A DNA stretch of 26,389 nt from Cytidiella melzeri. Taxonomy: Eukaryota; Basidiomycota; Agaricomycetes; Polyporales; Irpicaceae. This document shows, piece by piece, positions 9,205-17,847 of this stretch. The notes under the pieces are model-generated. The model was not told where the DNA came from, searched no databases, and was given only the letters and a program-made list of their open reading frames with translations. Position 1 is the first letter of the stretch, and every line of letters starts with the position of its first letter. The stretch is taken from NCBI GenBank assembly GCA_022592445.1, contig JABYQR010000501.1, forward strand, positions 1 through 26,389. The letters are read 5' to 3'. The translations under genes and the position numbers were made by a program.

Positions 9205-10077
9205 GCTGTAAATTGGTGGAATGATTATCAACATACATCCAATGAGACTGTATATTTGGCAATCATGCATAGATGTCATGAAGGTTGTACAACCAAGTCA
9301 CATCCGACTTGCAAATCTCGATTCCCTCGAGATCTTTATTCACGAACATCTGTGGATCCTGAACCAGGTGCATTAAACATGCAAAAAGGAGAAGCTTGGC
9401 TTAATACTTTCACCTCAATGGTGTCTTACTTACTGCAATGCAATACCGATGCTACTAGCCTGCAGTCGGGAACAGCTATTAGAGCTGTTATTGGATATGT
9501 TACTGACTATATAACCAAATCACCTCTGAAGACACATGTAATGTTTGATGCTGCAAAGACTGTTTTTACTCGGCAGACAGAATCTATGGATAGTGTAGAG
9601 TTGGATAGGCTGAAAAAGACTCGTTCAGTTATAACAAAAATAGTCAATGCACTGACATCGCAAAGTGAAATTGGATTACCAATGGCATCAATATATTCTC
9701 TCAAACATCCAGATCACTATACTGACCACAAGTTTACACAATCTTACTGGAGACAATATGTAAAGGAGGTACGTGATGCCCACGGACATCTTGCATTAGA
9801 ACAAGTAGCTACCTTGTTACCCACAACGGATGCCTCATTTACAGCTACTGACACTACTTTGGTAACTATTGATATGTTGGCTAATTCACATGTTGAAATT
9901 GCCATTGGAAAGAATGTACGAGGCATAGTAGGAATGTCACCTGTTCATGACTATGTTTACCGTTGTGAAAAGTATGGCAATGTATCTTTATATGATTGGG
10001 TTGGCTTTCTTGTAAATCTCCAGTCAGATCAGCTCAGGGCAAGAAGTCAAAGATTCCTGCTGGTGAATGGCTTGTAG
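9205..10077 (+). pseudogene. Helitron protein, two-tyrosine region
   Basis: The open frame continues the Rep after the solo LTR: WWNDYQHTSNETVYLAIMHR, then a zinc-like C-x3-C...C (HRCHEGCTTKSHPTCKSRFP), LNMQKGEAWLNTFTSMVSYL, CNTDATSLQSGTAI, then the catalytic Y-V-T-D-Y-I-T-K (tyrosine codons 9496-9498 and 9508-9510), as in the Helitron Rep motif Y-x3-Y-x2-K. The 820-base frame is intact and ends with GMSPVHDYVYRCEKYG and VSLYDWVGF, the usual linker towards the helicase. This is the best-preserved piece of the element. On its own it lacks HUH and motor parts. Confidence 0.9.
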
Positions 10078-10797
10078 ACTCTGTTATTACCAATAAATGG
10101 ATTAAAGATGCATCAAATGGTCAAAGACGCGTAATATTTCCATCTTCAGTGGGAAGAAGGGGATACAACCTGGGAGTTGTTATATAATTGTACAAATTTA
10201 CAGGCTGTAGATGATTACTTCAAAAAATGAGTGTCACTCACTGGCACCAGTGCAATGAAACCAGTGGCAATGATAATATTACTGATAATGAAGAAGATTC
10301 CAACAGCGAGTGCAACTCAGAAGATAGTTTAACTAACGGCTCAGACAGTGAAGACAGTGAATCTGATGCCAATACCTTGGTGAAAAGTTCAATCATAGAT
10401 AATCTTGTTTCTTATGATTCTGGTGAACAGAAGAACAAAACCCCTCACAGAGATCAGGAATACCAGCAAGCCTTCTTTTTGATGGATCACCTGCGGTGTG
10501 AAACTCACAAAGTATGAATGCTGGAGGAACAAAATGCTATGGTGCCTGACTTTGTAGGTGGGATTTTTCCCCGAGAAGATAAAAGTAATCGACAGAACTA
10601 CTGTATGACTATTTTGACTCTCTTCAAACCTTGTAGAACTGGATTAGAGTTGAAGATGCCAGATACTACTTGGAGGGAGGCTTATCATGAACACATTGTC
10701 TCTGAGCGGTCCAGAACATGAAGAATTTCAACCTGCGGTATGAATGTATGAACACCAGAGACAATTTTGCTGCACAACGCAAATGTAGAGAATATGA
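10078..10797 (+). pseudogene. Helitron protein, pre-helicase linker, truncated
   Basis: Three short frames follow: a basic piece with GEWLVDSVITNKWIKDA (to 10187), an acidic Asp/Glu/Ser-rich stretch (10270-10370), and the conserved block DFVGGIFPREDKSNRQNYCM, ILTLFKPCRTGLELK and KNFNLRYECMNTRDNFAAQR (in a new frame after 10719). In relatives this block directly precedes the SF1 helicase. Here coding potential stops at TAG 10798-10800, where repeat A begins. No Walker A motif is present in the window. Confidence 0.82.
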
Positions 10798-12632
10798 CTA
10801 GTGCTAGCAAGGCTGGCAAGCAGCAAGTACAATTCCTGAAGATTCAATGAAATATTACTTTTTGAGCCAGATTTGTAAGTAAACTTGGTGCTGGTAGCAG
10901 CCTGGACAAGTAATTTTGTTAGGATTGGCTTATTCAATAAGTAATATATAGTTCACTAGAGCACACAACCAATGAAAGAAGAGGGACTGTGCTGTATTGT
11001 TCGAAGTGCAACAATGGGTGTGAGTACAGAATTAAAACAGGTTTGTAGAGTAGAGCATGGAGATAAAAATTGTTTGACATGCGTCTTCTTCTTAATGGTG
11101 TTGAAATATGTTAAATAATCTAGATGCAATTTGGTAAACTGCAGTAGCAGGGTCACAAGTGATTATGTTATTGATATAAAATTGAGGAAATCATATAGCA
11201 TGAAATATTTAATTGCACCTGTGACTTTGTTATCACAAAGAACCTCAGTAAACAATTCTGTGCCTGGTAAGGACCTTGCCAAGCCATCTGGTCATCAATA
11301 TGGATTGTATTACAGGCATTTGCTATTGGCGACATCTTTGATAGGCAACTTGATCTGGGATAAAGTGACTGTACTACAATTGATAAATTTGGTTGCGGAA
11401 ACAGGAGCCATACATTGATGAAGGTAGTCACCAGTGGTAGCAAGGAGCTCCATCTATCTTGTCATTAATCTTGTGCAGTGTTCACTGCTGATTCTAGAAA
11501 ATTACTTGCTTCAAGAATGAAGGGCTTGAGGGTGTCTTATTGGATCAATTGCTGAAACATGTTACATGTTGATGTCTGCACTGCCTCACCCCCATTGGAG
11601 CTGCCACAAGCTGGGTTCTGATTGTAACTCCCGCTTATAGAGCAACTAGTGGTTGTGAAACTGTATTGGAGAATCAAAGGCAGTGCTCTATGCTAATGCA
11701 ACCACATCCTGTTCATGTTTGAACTGCCTCAGCCCCATCAGAACCACCACAGGCTATGTTCTGATTGTAACCCTTCCTTAGAGAACAATGAATGGTTGTG
11801 AAACTTTGTGGAACAATCTGATGCAGTGCTTGCTGCTGATGCAGCCATGTCCTGTTGATGTCTGAGCTGCATCACCCTATTGGAACTGCCACGGACTGTG
11901 TTCTGATTGTAACTCATGCTTATAGAGCAGCTGGTGGTTGTGAAACTGTATGGAAGAATCAAAGGCAGTGCTCTATGCTGATGAAACCACATCCTGTTGA
12001 TGTCTCAACTGTATCAGCCCCACTAGAACTTCCACAGGTTGTGTTTAGATTGGAACTCCTCCTTAGAGAGCAAATAATGGTTGTAAACATTTGTGCAGCA
12101 ATTCAATGCAGTGCTTGCTGCTGATGCAACCACATCCTGTTCATGTCTGAACTGCCTCAGCCCCATCAGAACCACCACAGGCTATGTTCTGATTGTAACC
12201 CCTCCTTAGAGAGCAATGAATGGTTGTGATACTGTATGGAAGAATCAAAGGCAGTGCTTGCTGCTGATGCAACCATGTCCTGTTGATGTCTGAACTGCCT
12301 CACCCCCATTGAAACTGCCACAGGCTGTGTTCTGATTGTAACTCCTGCTTAGAGAGCAACTAACAGTTGTGCAACTTTGTGGAACAATCAGATACAGTAC
12401 TTACTACTAATGCAGCCAAAAATTTACATTGTCCAAGAATGTAGGGGTTGTGAATTTGTAGTTAGCTTCCAAAGTACTGGTAATTCTTGCTCAGAGGCAA
12501 TACTATGTGTGGCATGTCTTCTAATTGTAATCTTGTTCAAAGAGCAAGCAGTGTCTGTAGATTGCTGCACATGTACCTGATCAGAATTTGACATCATTTG
12601 CCAGCAGGAGTGGAGTTTGAATCTGAGTCTGG
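10798..12632 (+). repeat. Repeat A: unclassified dispersed element with tandem core
   Basis: The segment is collinear with 17848-18983 at about 75-85% identity by eye. Shared landmarks include CAATTCCT(G/C)AAGATTCAATG near the left end, TGAGCCAGATTTGTAAGTAA, GGCATTTGCTATTGG, CATTGTCCAAGAATGTAGGG, and CAGAATTTGACATCAT near the right. The left edge is sharp in both copies (CTAGTGYTAGCRAGG) and the right edge is near GTGGAGTYTGAATC. No protein was recognised in any frame. Copy A is longer than B only because its internal 143-bp monomer is repeated six times. It abuts the truncated Helitron on its left. Confidence 0.85.
11567..12417 (+). repeat. 143-bp tandem array, six copies
   Basis: The landmark GTTCTGATTGTAAC (and its variant at 12043) recurs at 11615, 11758, 11900, 12043, 12186 and 12329, a period of 142-143 bases. 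Each monomer has the order GTTGATGTCTGAACTGCC, GAACTGCCACAGGCTGTG, TAGAGAGCAACTAGTGGTTG, GGCAGTGCTTGCTGCTGATG. Copies differ at scattered sites, so the array is not recent. Alternate copies look more alike (CACCACAGGCTATG in 2 and 5). Short frames inside it are by-products. Confidence 0.9.
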
Positions 12633-12736
12633 ATGACTTTTTTCAGCAGACTGGCCATAACTTGCTCCATTCCACTTCAATTTACAGGATGTTTGTACCA
12701 GGATGTTGCCACAAGATAGGGCTATCCAATGGTGTA

Positions 12737-13256
12737 TTATATGTACAAATTTGTACCCATATGCAGTCTGTAAAAATCTAAAACTGCATTTTGATTGCAA
12801 AAGTGATCTGATACAAAGTTATAAAGGGCTGATAACAAGGCCAGTGTGATGCCATCAGCTGGATTCATTGTTTTGTTATTGACACTGTTATTTTCTGTAT
12901 TCTGCCATTGAATTCCCACACTTTTGGGGACAAAAAGGTCACATCTGAAAAGGCATCAATGTGCTGGAGCACACTGGAACAATTCTTCTTCATTCTTCAG
13001 GAATTGTAACACTGCATCTCATAGATACTACACATACCATAGCCCAGTAGTTCTTACACTGTTTGACATTGACAGCTATCTGAGCCTTCTCAAGCACAGC
13101 AGCAGACGCATATGTCCAGGACACTGGCTTGAAGCCATTCTCAACCATCCGGCCTTCAACCTTCTCCTTATGAAGGGCTGCAACCAGAGCAGCCTGAGAA
13201 GAAGGTTTCCACTCGGCCTGGGATGCTGCAGGAACAGTTGCTGGAGCTTTTGCCAT
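12737..13256 (-). pseudogene. SANT/Myb-like domain gene fragment
   Basis: On the minus strand an ATG at 13256 opens MAKAPATVPAASQAEWKPSS, then ALVAALHKEKVEGRMVENGF, WTYASAAVLEKAQ and VKQCKNYW. This resembles the helix-turn-helix pattern of Myb/SANT-like domains (leading Trp, a middle W-x3-A block, and a final QCKN+W) found in many basidiomycete proteins and in Harbinger-type elements. A GTATGT donor follows at 13037. A second, AT-rich stretch with SVGIQWQNTENN in the next exon-like piece would fit the continuation, but stops appear in other phases. Likely a decayed DNA-binding protein; assignment by pattern only. Confidence 0.5.
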
Positions 13257-13511
13257 AGCAGGAGTGAGAAAAGCGCGAGGGAAGTCATCTGCGGCCTGCC
13301 AGCTCACAGCGCAACAGCGTATGACAGTAAAGTCACAGAAGGTCACACAATGTCACATCTGAGCGCCGAGTGCCGTGGGAATAAGTCGCATTATTTTGTT
13401 TGGCTGGTAGCTACGGAATAATGCGCGTACATAATGTGCCGCCAATCACGCCCTAAGTATCATTAATTAAGCATTTGCTATCAGTGCTTTATGTGCTGTC
13501 AAACAATTATG

Positions 13512-13563
13512 CCAGCTTTATTTGCATTGTTGTGCTGAGCTATGTTAAGTCAAATAAAGCTGG
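13512..13563. repeat. 13-bp perfect inverted repeat
   Basis: CCAGCTTTATTTG (13512-13524) and its exact reverse complement (13551-13563) are separated by 26 bases. The right arm ends exactly where the decamer minisatellite begins. Confidence 0.75.
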
Positions 13564-14015
13564 GTTGAGGCATGTTGTGACAAACTGAGGCAAGCTGAGT
13601 TGAGTTGAGACAAGCTGTGTTGAGACGTGCTGAGTCAAGTTGAGTCAAATTGATGCATGTTGAGACACATTGAGACAAACTGAGTCAAGTTAAGATGTGT
13701 TGAGACATGCTGAGCTGTGTTGAGTAAAGTTGAGGCAATTTGAGATGTGTTGGGACGAGGTGTGTTGAGTCATGTAGAAACGTGTTGAGATGTGTTGAGA
13801 CATGCTGAGACATGCTGAACCGTGTTGAGTTGAGGAAGTTGAGATGTGTTGAAATGTGTTGAGACCAACTGAGACGTGTTGAGACATGTTGAGGGGTGTT
13901 GAGATGTGTTGAGGCAAGCTGAGTTGAGTTGAGACATATTGAGACATGTTGAGCCGTGTTGAGTTGAGTTCAGGCACATTGAGATATGTTGAGACGAGCT
14001 GAAATGTGATAAGGT
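13564..14015. repeat. Decamer minisatellite, about 45 units
   Basis: A roughly 10-bp unit close to TGTTGAGACA repeats degenerately across some 450 bases, with common variants TGCTGAGACA, TGTTGAGATG and AGCTGAGTTG. Because 10 is not a multiple of 3, all frames spell similar Ser/Gln/Leu/Asn-rich strings on the minus strand, which are artefacts. Weak units extend left to about 13526. Confidence 0.92.
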
Positions 14016-14450
14016 TATCACAAATAAAAAGATTGCTTATGAGAGTGAGCACTATCAGGAATGTTACTTAGAAAAGCTACTAGAGAGGTTCATTTCCAAG
14101 GTTACTACAGTTTTGAACCTCAACAGATGTTGTAGGTGACTGTAAGCACATTTGTAATGTAACAGTATTTTTTGGCACCATGGATCACAACAAGGTGATG
14201 TTAACAAATATGTTAAGTCTCCACACAACTCTTGTAGTTGTGCTGTGCATATGCCCCCATGTTTTTGAACAAAGCCAAATTATTGAAGTGAATATAGCAC
14301 AATGAGTCCCTCAAAAAAAGAAGTATGTGATGACACAATCAAATCTGCCACTTTATCTCTCTTCCAATGTTTACAGATGAAGCAGTTGATACAGCTTGAT
14401 AAGTTCAGGAATTGTACTTGCCGCATGTCGGCCCTGCTACCACTTGTCAC
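14016..14450. other. No recognisable gene
   Basis: AT-rich spacer between the minisatellite and the foldback. No conserved protein, repeat or RNA was seen on either strand. Confidence 0.5.
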
Positions 14451-14637
14451 AGATTTGATGCCACATGATTCTGGTCTAACCAAGTATGTTTGAACACAGC
14501 CTCCAATCTTTGAAACATGTTTGGCACCATATCTGTGATACAAGCTGTAGGACTAGACTCATGCCAAACATGTTTGAAAGATTGGAGGCTGTGTTCAAAC
14601 ATACTTGGTTAGACCAGAATCATGTAGTATCAAATCT
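14451..14637. repeat. Foldback: 76-bp inverted repeat with 35-base loop
   Basis: The left arm 14451-14526 and right arm 14562-14637 are reverse complements with three mismatches of 76 by hand alignment. Shared core: GTCTAACCAAGTATGTTTGA in the left arm. The loop is 14527-14561. A transcript would fold into a long, nearly perfect hairpin. No coding frame is conserved across the arms. Confidence 0.93.
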
Positions 14638-14670
14638 ATGATTCCATATTTAGGGACCACACTTGTACCA

Positions 14671-14712
14671 AAACATGTTCTGAGATTTGGAGGCTGTGTT
14701 CAGACATATTTG
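14671..14712 (+). repeat. Third, diverged copy of the foldback arm
   Basis: AAACATGTTCTGAGATTTGG and the following AGGCTGTGTTCAGACAT resemble the inner part of the right arm (14568-14610) in the same orientation with several mismatches, so the arm sequence occurs three times within 270 bases. Confidence 0.7.
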
Positions 14713-14866
14713 TGTGATCATGGACCACAGCTCTCAGCAATTCAGAAGTTATCAAGCCAACTGAAGACAGTTTGAACCCCTATTTATGTATCAGACCATG
14801 CAAAGTTTCCTCTGCTGTACATGGATGCTATTTGTCACATCAGCACTGCCCACATGAGCCACACAG

Positions 14867-14874
14867 TTTATAAG
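14867..14874 (+). promoter_or_regulatory. TATA-like site
   Basis: TTTATAAG lies upstream of a pyrimidine-rich stretch and of the exon-like units leading to the possible secreted protein gene at 15287. The spacing would suit a core promoter. Weak evidence. Confidence 0.35.
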
Positions 14875-14914
14875 CTCCCTTCACTCCATGTTTTTTTAAC
14901 CTCAACACACCTTC

Positions 14915-15230
14915 TTCTAGATACTTCATTTCTGGTCGGTAAGTACATTGCTGTCTGCATCACACTTGTGTTGAGGATCTCTTACAGGTAGCATCTACTT
15001 TTGCACACCTCAATTCCTCCAGGCCTTCTGGTTCCTTCAGTGCTAATTGGTACATTGTTACCTGTGTTGCACCTGCCTTCAATCACTGTACTGAGATTGT
15101 TCTTACAGCTAGCTAATACTTCTGCACACCTGTTCTGTTCTAGCACTGATTCAATACTGGGTGGTAAGTACATAGTTGTCCGTAATTTACTCTCCTCTAA
15201 TCACTGTGCTGAGACTTTTGAAAGCTACCC
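14915..15230 (+). repeat. Three degenerate microexon/intron-like units
   Basis: A roughly 110-120-base unit recurs three times. The order is a pyrimidine tract ending CTAG or TCAG (14920, 15040, 15143), about 10-20 bases, GGTAAGTACATT-like donors (14938; a degenerate GGTACATTG at 15049; 15163), then TTACAG acceptors (14982-14987 and 15103-15108) and TTTTGCACACCT / CTTCTGCACACCT. The pattern looks like duplicated small exons with their introns. Confidence 0.6.
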
Positions 15231-15286
15231 ATCATACTGTCTTTCCAACCTCTTTCAAAAGTTGCCCTTTGTCATCCTATATTGTT

Positions 15287-15688
15287 ATGCGGTTTTTCAC
15301 CTCTCTTGTTCTGTTCACCACCACTCTCATTGGTGCATCTCATGTGACAACTGCATTTGCAATTCTGTACAGCAGGAAAGAAGCCTTTGTACCAGACCTC
15401 TCTGGCAGCATGGACAATGTGAAGATGTGGAGTAGAGACATAGGCAACATTCCCAGGTCTCAAATTGATTTTACCAAACGAGAACAATCAGCATCCATTG
15501 ATTGGGCTTCTCTCAGAAGATACCTGAATAGAATGAAGCTTATCAATCCGCAAAGGTTCAATCACATACATACACAGGTTGGACGTTGGCCAAGACTTCT
15601 ACGGCAGAGATCAAAGTACAGAGAAATGATGTTTTTTTATATCCACGGAATTGAAAAAGGGGACTTGGAGAGATATTCTTTTCCCTGA
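15287..15688 (+). CDS. Possible small secreted protein
   Basis: The 133-residue frame begins MRFFTSLVLFTTTLIGASHV and continues TTAFA, a good signal peptide: a basic n-region, a hydrophobic core, and an A-x-A site after residue 25. The mature part has spaced SRK/SRD/TKRE basic-acidic motifs (YSRKEAF, MWSRDIG, FTKREQS) reminiscent of fungal small secreted proteins with Arg-Asp repeats, followed by a basic tail rich in Arg. There are no cysteines after the signal. This ATG was preferred over the upstream in-frame ATG at 15176 because only it gives a clean signal sequence. No family was confidently recognised, and it may be decayed. The upstream exon-like units could be its 5' leader. Confidence 0.45.
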   Translation: MRFFTSLVLFTTTLIGASHVTTAFAILYSRKEAFVPDLSGSMDNVKMWSRDIGNIPRSQIDFTKREQSASIDWASLRRYLNRMKLINPQRFNHIHTQVGRWPRLLRQRSKYREMMFFYIHGIEKGDLERYSFP

Positions 15689-17173
15689 GGCAGATTCTCA
15701 TCCCCTCCACTCTCACTGCGCAATCAGCTCCGCCTTTGATCAGTGAGCGGTTCTCTGTGTGGTAGGCTAGCATATTGTCACATATGTATAGCACTTGTGT
15801 AATCAGGATCAGTAGATTTAATAACTTGGTGTTCCAATATTGTTGCAGAGATGACTGTTGATTTGAAGCTGTAGGGACATCAAAATAAAGCCACTCTACC
15901 TCTCCATGTATTTATCACCACTCCTTAGGCTTGAGGTAGGTGATTTATGTGAACTTGTACTACCTGTTCAACTGTTAAAACCTTGGATGAGGTCATGCTT
16001 GAAGCCAACTGGCAACAAGTTAGTAGGAGATCAGAACTGTAACAGTAAGGGTACTACTTACTAGTAGAGTTGATAGACTTAGGCAAGTTGAGTGATAATG
16101 AAAGCATGTACTGAGAGCACCAGATACTTCTTGGATCAAAAGAGTGGAGAAGACTCACAGAATATACCCTCAGGGGTGCCTCTATATTTGCATGAAGGGG
16201 AGAACCCCAGGTACTACCCTGAGACCTTGAATACTGTTGGAACATGTGATAGCTGGGCTATGATGAAGGCAGTTTTGTTACATCTCACAGTGATTGGGTC
16301 CATCAACAACATTGAAGCCAAGTCAAAACAATCTCATAAAATTCCCACAGTGCCCCGCGTGAAGAAGCAACTTGCCGCGGGAGCACTAAAAATCCAAATT
16401 TTGGCTTGGAAATCTGAGATTTAGAAGGAAAGTGGGCAAGGAGAGTGTAATTCTGAGTTCTTGTGTTTTCCACATCTATTCTCAATTTCCAAGGGTAGAA
16501 TTTTGTAAGCACCCTGGCTATTTGGTGGATACATTCTTACTTTCAAGCATGCTAAGGCTTCATTTGGATACTGAACCTCACATTAGTCCGAACAAAACAT
16601 TGCCTACAGTGCTAGTCAACTACAAAACAATACATACAATCAGCTTACATGTCAATATGACCTGGTATAGTATTGAAGCACTGGATAAGTCTCTGGCTAG
16701 AAAGGAAACTCTCAATTTTGATTGTGCAAAAATTCAAACCTTGTGCAGGACAAAAGCAATGAGATAGGTTAGCACCTATAAGCTATTACTCTACATTTTA
16801 CATATTTTTGAGATGTTCTTTCAACCCACAAAGGCTGAGATGTCAAAGCAAAAAATAAATTGAGTGTCAAGAGGTCAGTTTTGAGCACAGGGCACTGTAC
16901 AAAACTTGCAGCATATGCCATTCCAGAGAATATGCCCATGTTACTTGACATTAATCTCACACCCAATTGTAAGCACTAATGAAACTCCGCTAGGTGCGGG
17001 CTGATGGCAGCACACAGAGAGCTTGGCGGGGGACTTGGGCAATTTCTGAGCTCATCAATAGCTAGTACACATGGTAATCTTAGGCAATTACATAGCATAG
17101 TAAATATAACTAAGAGGGTACATATTTTAGTATATAAGATAGTACATAGTTTTGTATATAAGACTGTTACATA
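15689..17173. other. Region without recognisable genes
   Basis: Several short frames occur (for example 16092-16424 and 16432-16767 plus), but none shows a known domain, consistent splice sites or a match elsewhere in the window. A GC-richer patch at 16346-16384 and near-palindromic AT stretches at 16388-16422 look like a short element fragment. At 17130-17178 a roughly 25-base unit with GTATATAAGA...TTACATAG is repeated twice. Confidence 0.45.
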
Positions 17174-17756
17174 GTGTACAAAACTCACGGATGGCATTGT
17201 AGATCTTCCAATTCCCCTTTTCCAGTAAAGCTCTATTTATGCCTCTGTCAGGCTCTTTGTTTATTCTGTTTGCACTGCTCACATACTCACACATGTTTCA
17301 TAGTGTATCATGGTTACTTAGACGGCCTTTGGGACAGCCTTCTGGTAAAGCTCTATTTATACCTCTGCCAGCCTATGCTTCTGTTGTCCTCAACTTGCAT
17401 AGGTTTTTCTTTTGTTTGCATTGCTTACACGCAAGTCATGTGTTCTAAGAGTACACATTGTGATATCAATCATTTCACCACCCCAGAAAAGCTATTTGCA
17501 CGTGTCAGACTTACTCTTCAGGGTCGACCTCTTCCTATCACTACTGCCTTCCCAAAAATCAAACTCCCAGCTCGCACCTCTAAGTCCATTGGTCAAGAAG
17601 ATCACAGCACAGGTGGTGAAAGTGACAATGATTCTGACTCAGGCACATTCTGGGGCAGTTCTCAATGGAAAGATAATGAGGAGGTTGAGGAAGGAGAAGA
17701 GGAAGATGGATGTATTGATATTTCCAGCTCTCACTCATGGACAAGGTCCCCTTGTT
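17174..17756 (+). CDS. Unrecognised ORF with duplicated N-terminal half and acidic tail
   Basis: The frame opens with two related Cys/Leu-rich stretches (VKLYLCLCQALCLFCLHC and VKLYLYLCQPMLLL), encoded by a partial DNA duplication with copies near 17225-17310 and 17343-17440. A basic stretch follows (PKIKLPARTSKSIG), then an acidic Ser/Asp/Glu tail (GGESDNDSDSGTFW, EEVEEGEEEDG). The frame then runs into LTR-derived sequence at 17757 and stops at 17782. The acidic tail is the most protein-like part. The Cys-rich part may be non-coding. It could be a last exon of a broken gene. Function unknown. Confidence 0.25.
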
Positions 17757-17847
17757 TGACATGGAGAAGGAGCTTGACGTGACAAAGAGGGACACAGAGT
17801 GGACATCAACAAGGAGGTGGTGGCAGGTGTGAAGCACAATGCTCTCA
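17757..17847 (-). repeat. Fragment of family G2 LTR
   Basis: TGACATGGAG to CTCTCACTAG aligns with the first 95 or so bases of the LTRs at 5536 and 24186 (shared GAGGTGGTGGCAG and AAGCACAATGCTCTCAC). Similarity stops exactly where repeat B starts. Confidence 0.8.

Larger units (their letters stand above)
6285..10797 (+). mobile_element. Helitron-type element remnant (Rep domain, no helicase motor)
   Basis: A single degenerate plus-strand coding unit, spread over three frames, shows the order seen in basidiomycete Helitron proteins: N-terminal region, DUF6570, Helitron_like_N with HUH motif, two-tyrosine motif, and the pre-helicase linker. It breaks off at 10797, directly against repeat A, before any Walker A motif. 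Neither a Helitron 5' TC terminus nor a 3' hairpin-CTRR terminus could be assigned. A solo LTR (8709-9204) interrupts it. It is a dead fragment. Confidence 0.88.

Noticed and set aside
11855..12124. Short plus-strand ORF in the 143-bp array
   Set aside because: The frame is not kept between monomers, whose period of 142-143 is not a multiple of three.
13564..14015. CRISPR-like array
   Set aside because: Units are contiguous decamers with no unique spacers, in a eukaryotic context.
13690..14052. Minus-strand Ser/Gln-rich repeat protein
   Set aside because: It is the translation of the decamer minisatellite; all frames give similar strings and no start context or flanking exon supports a gene.
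14280..14543. Minus-strand ORF across the foldback
   Set aside because: It ends in one hairpin arm, has no recognisable domain, and its sequence is better explained by the inverted repeat.
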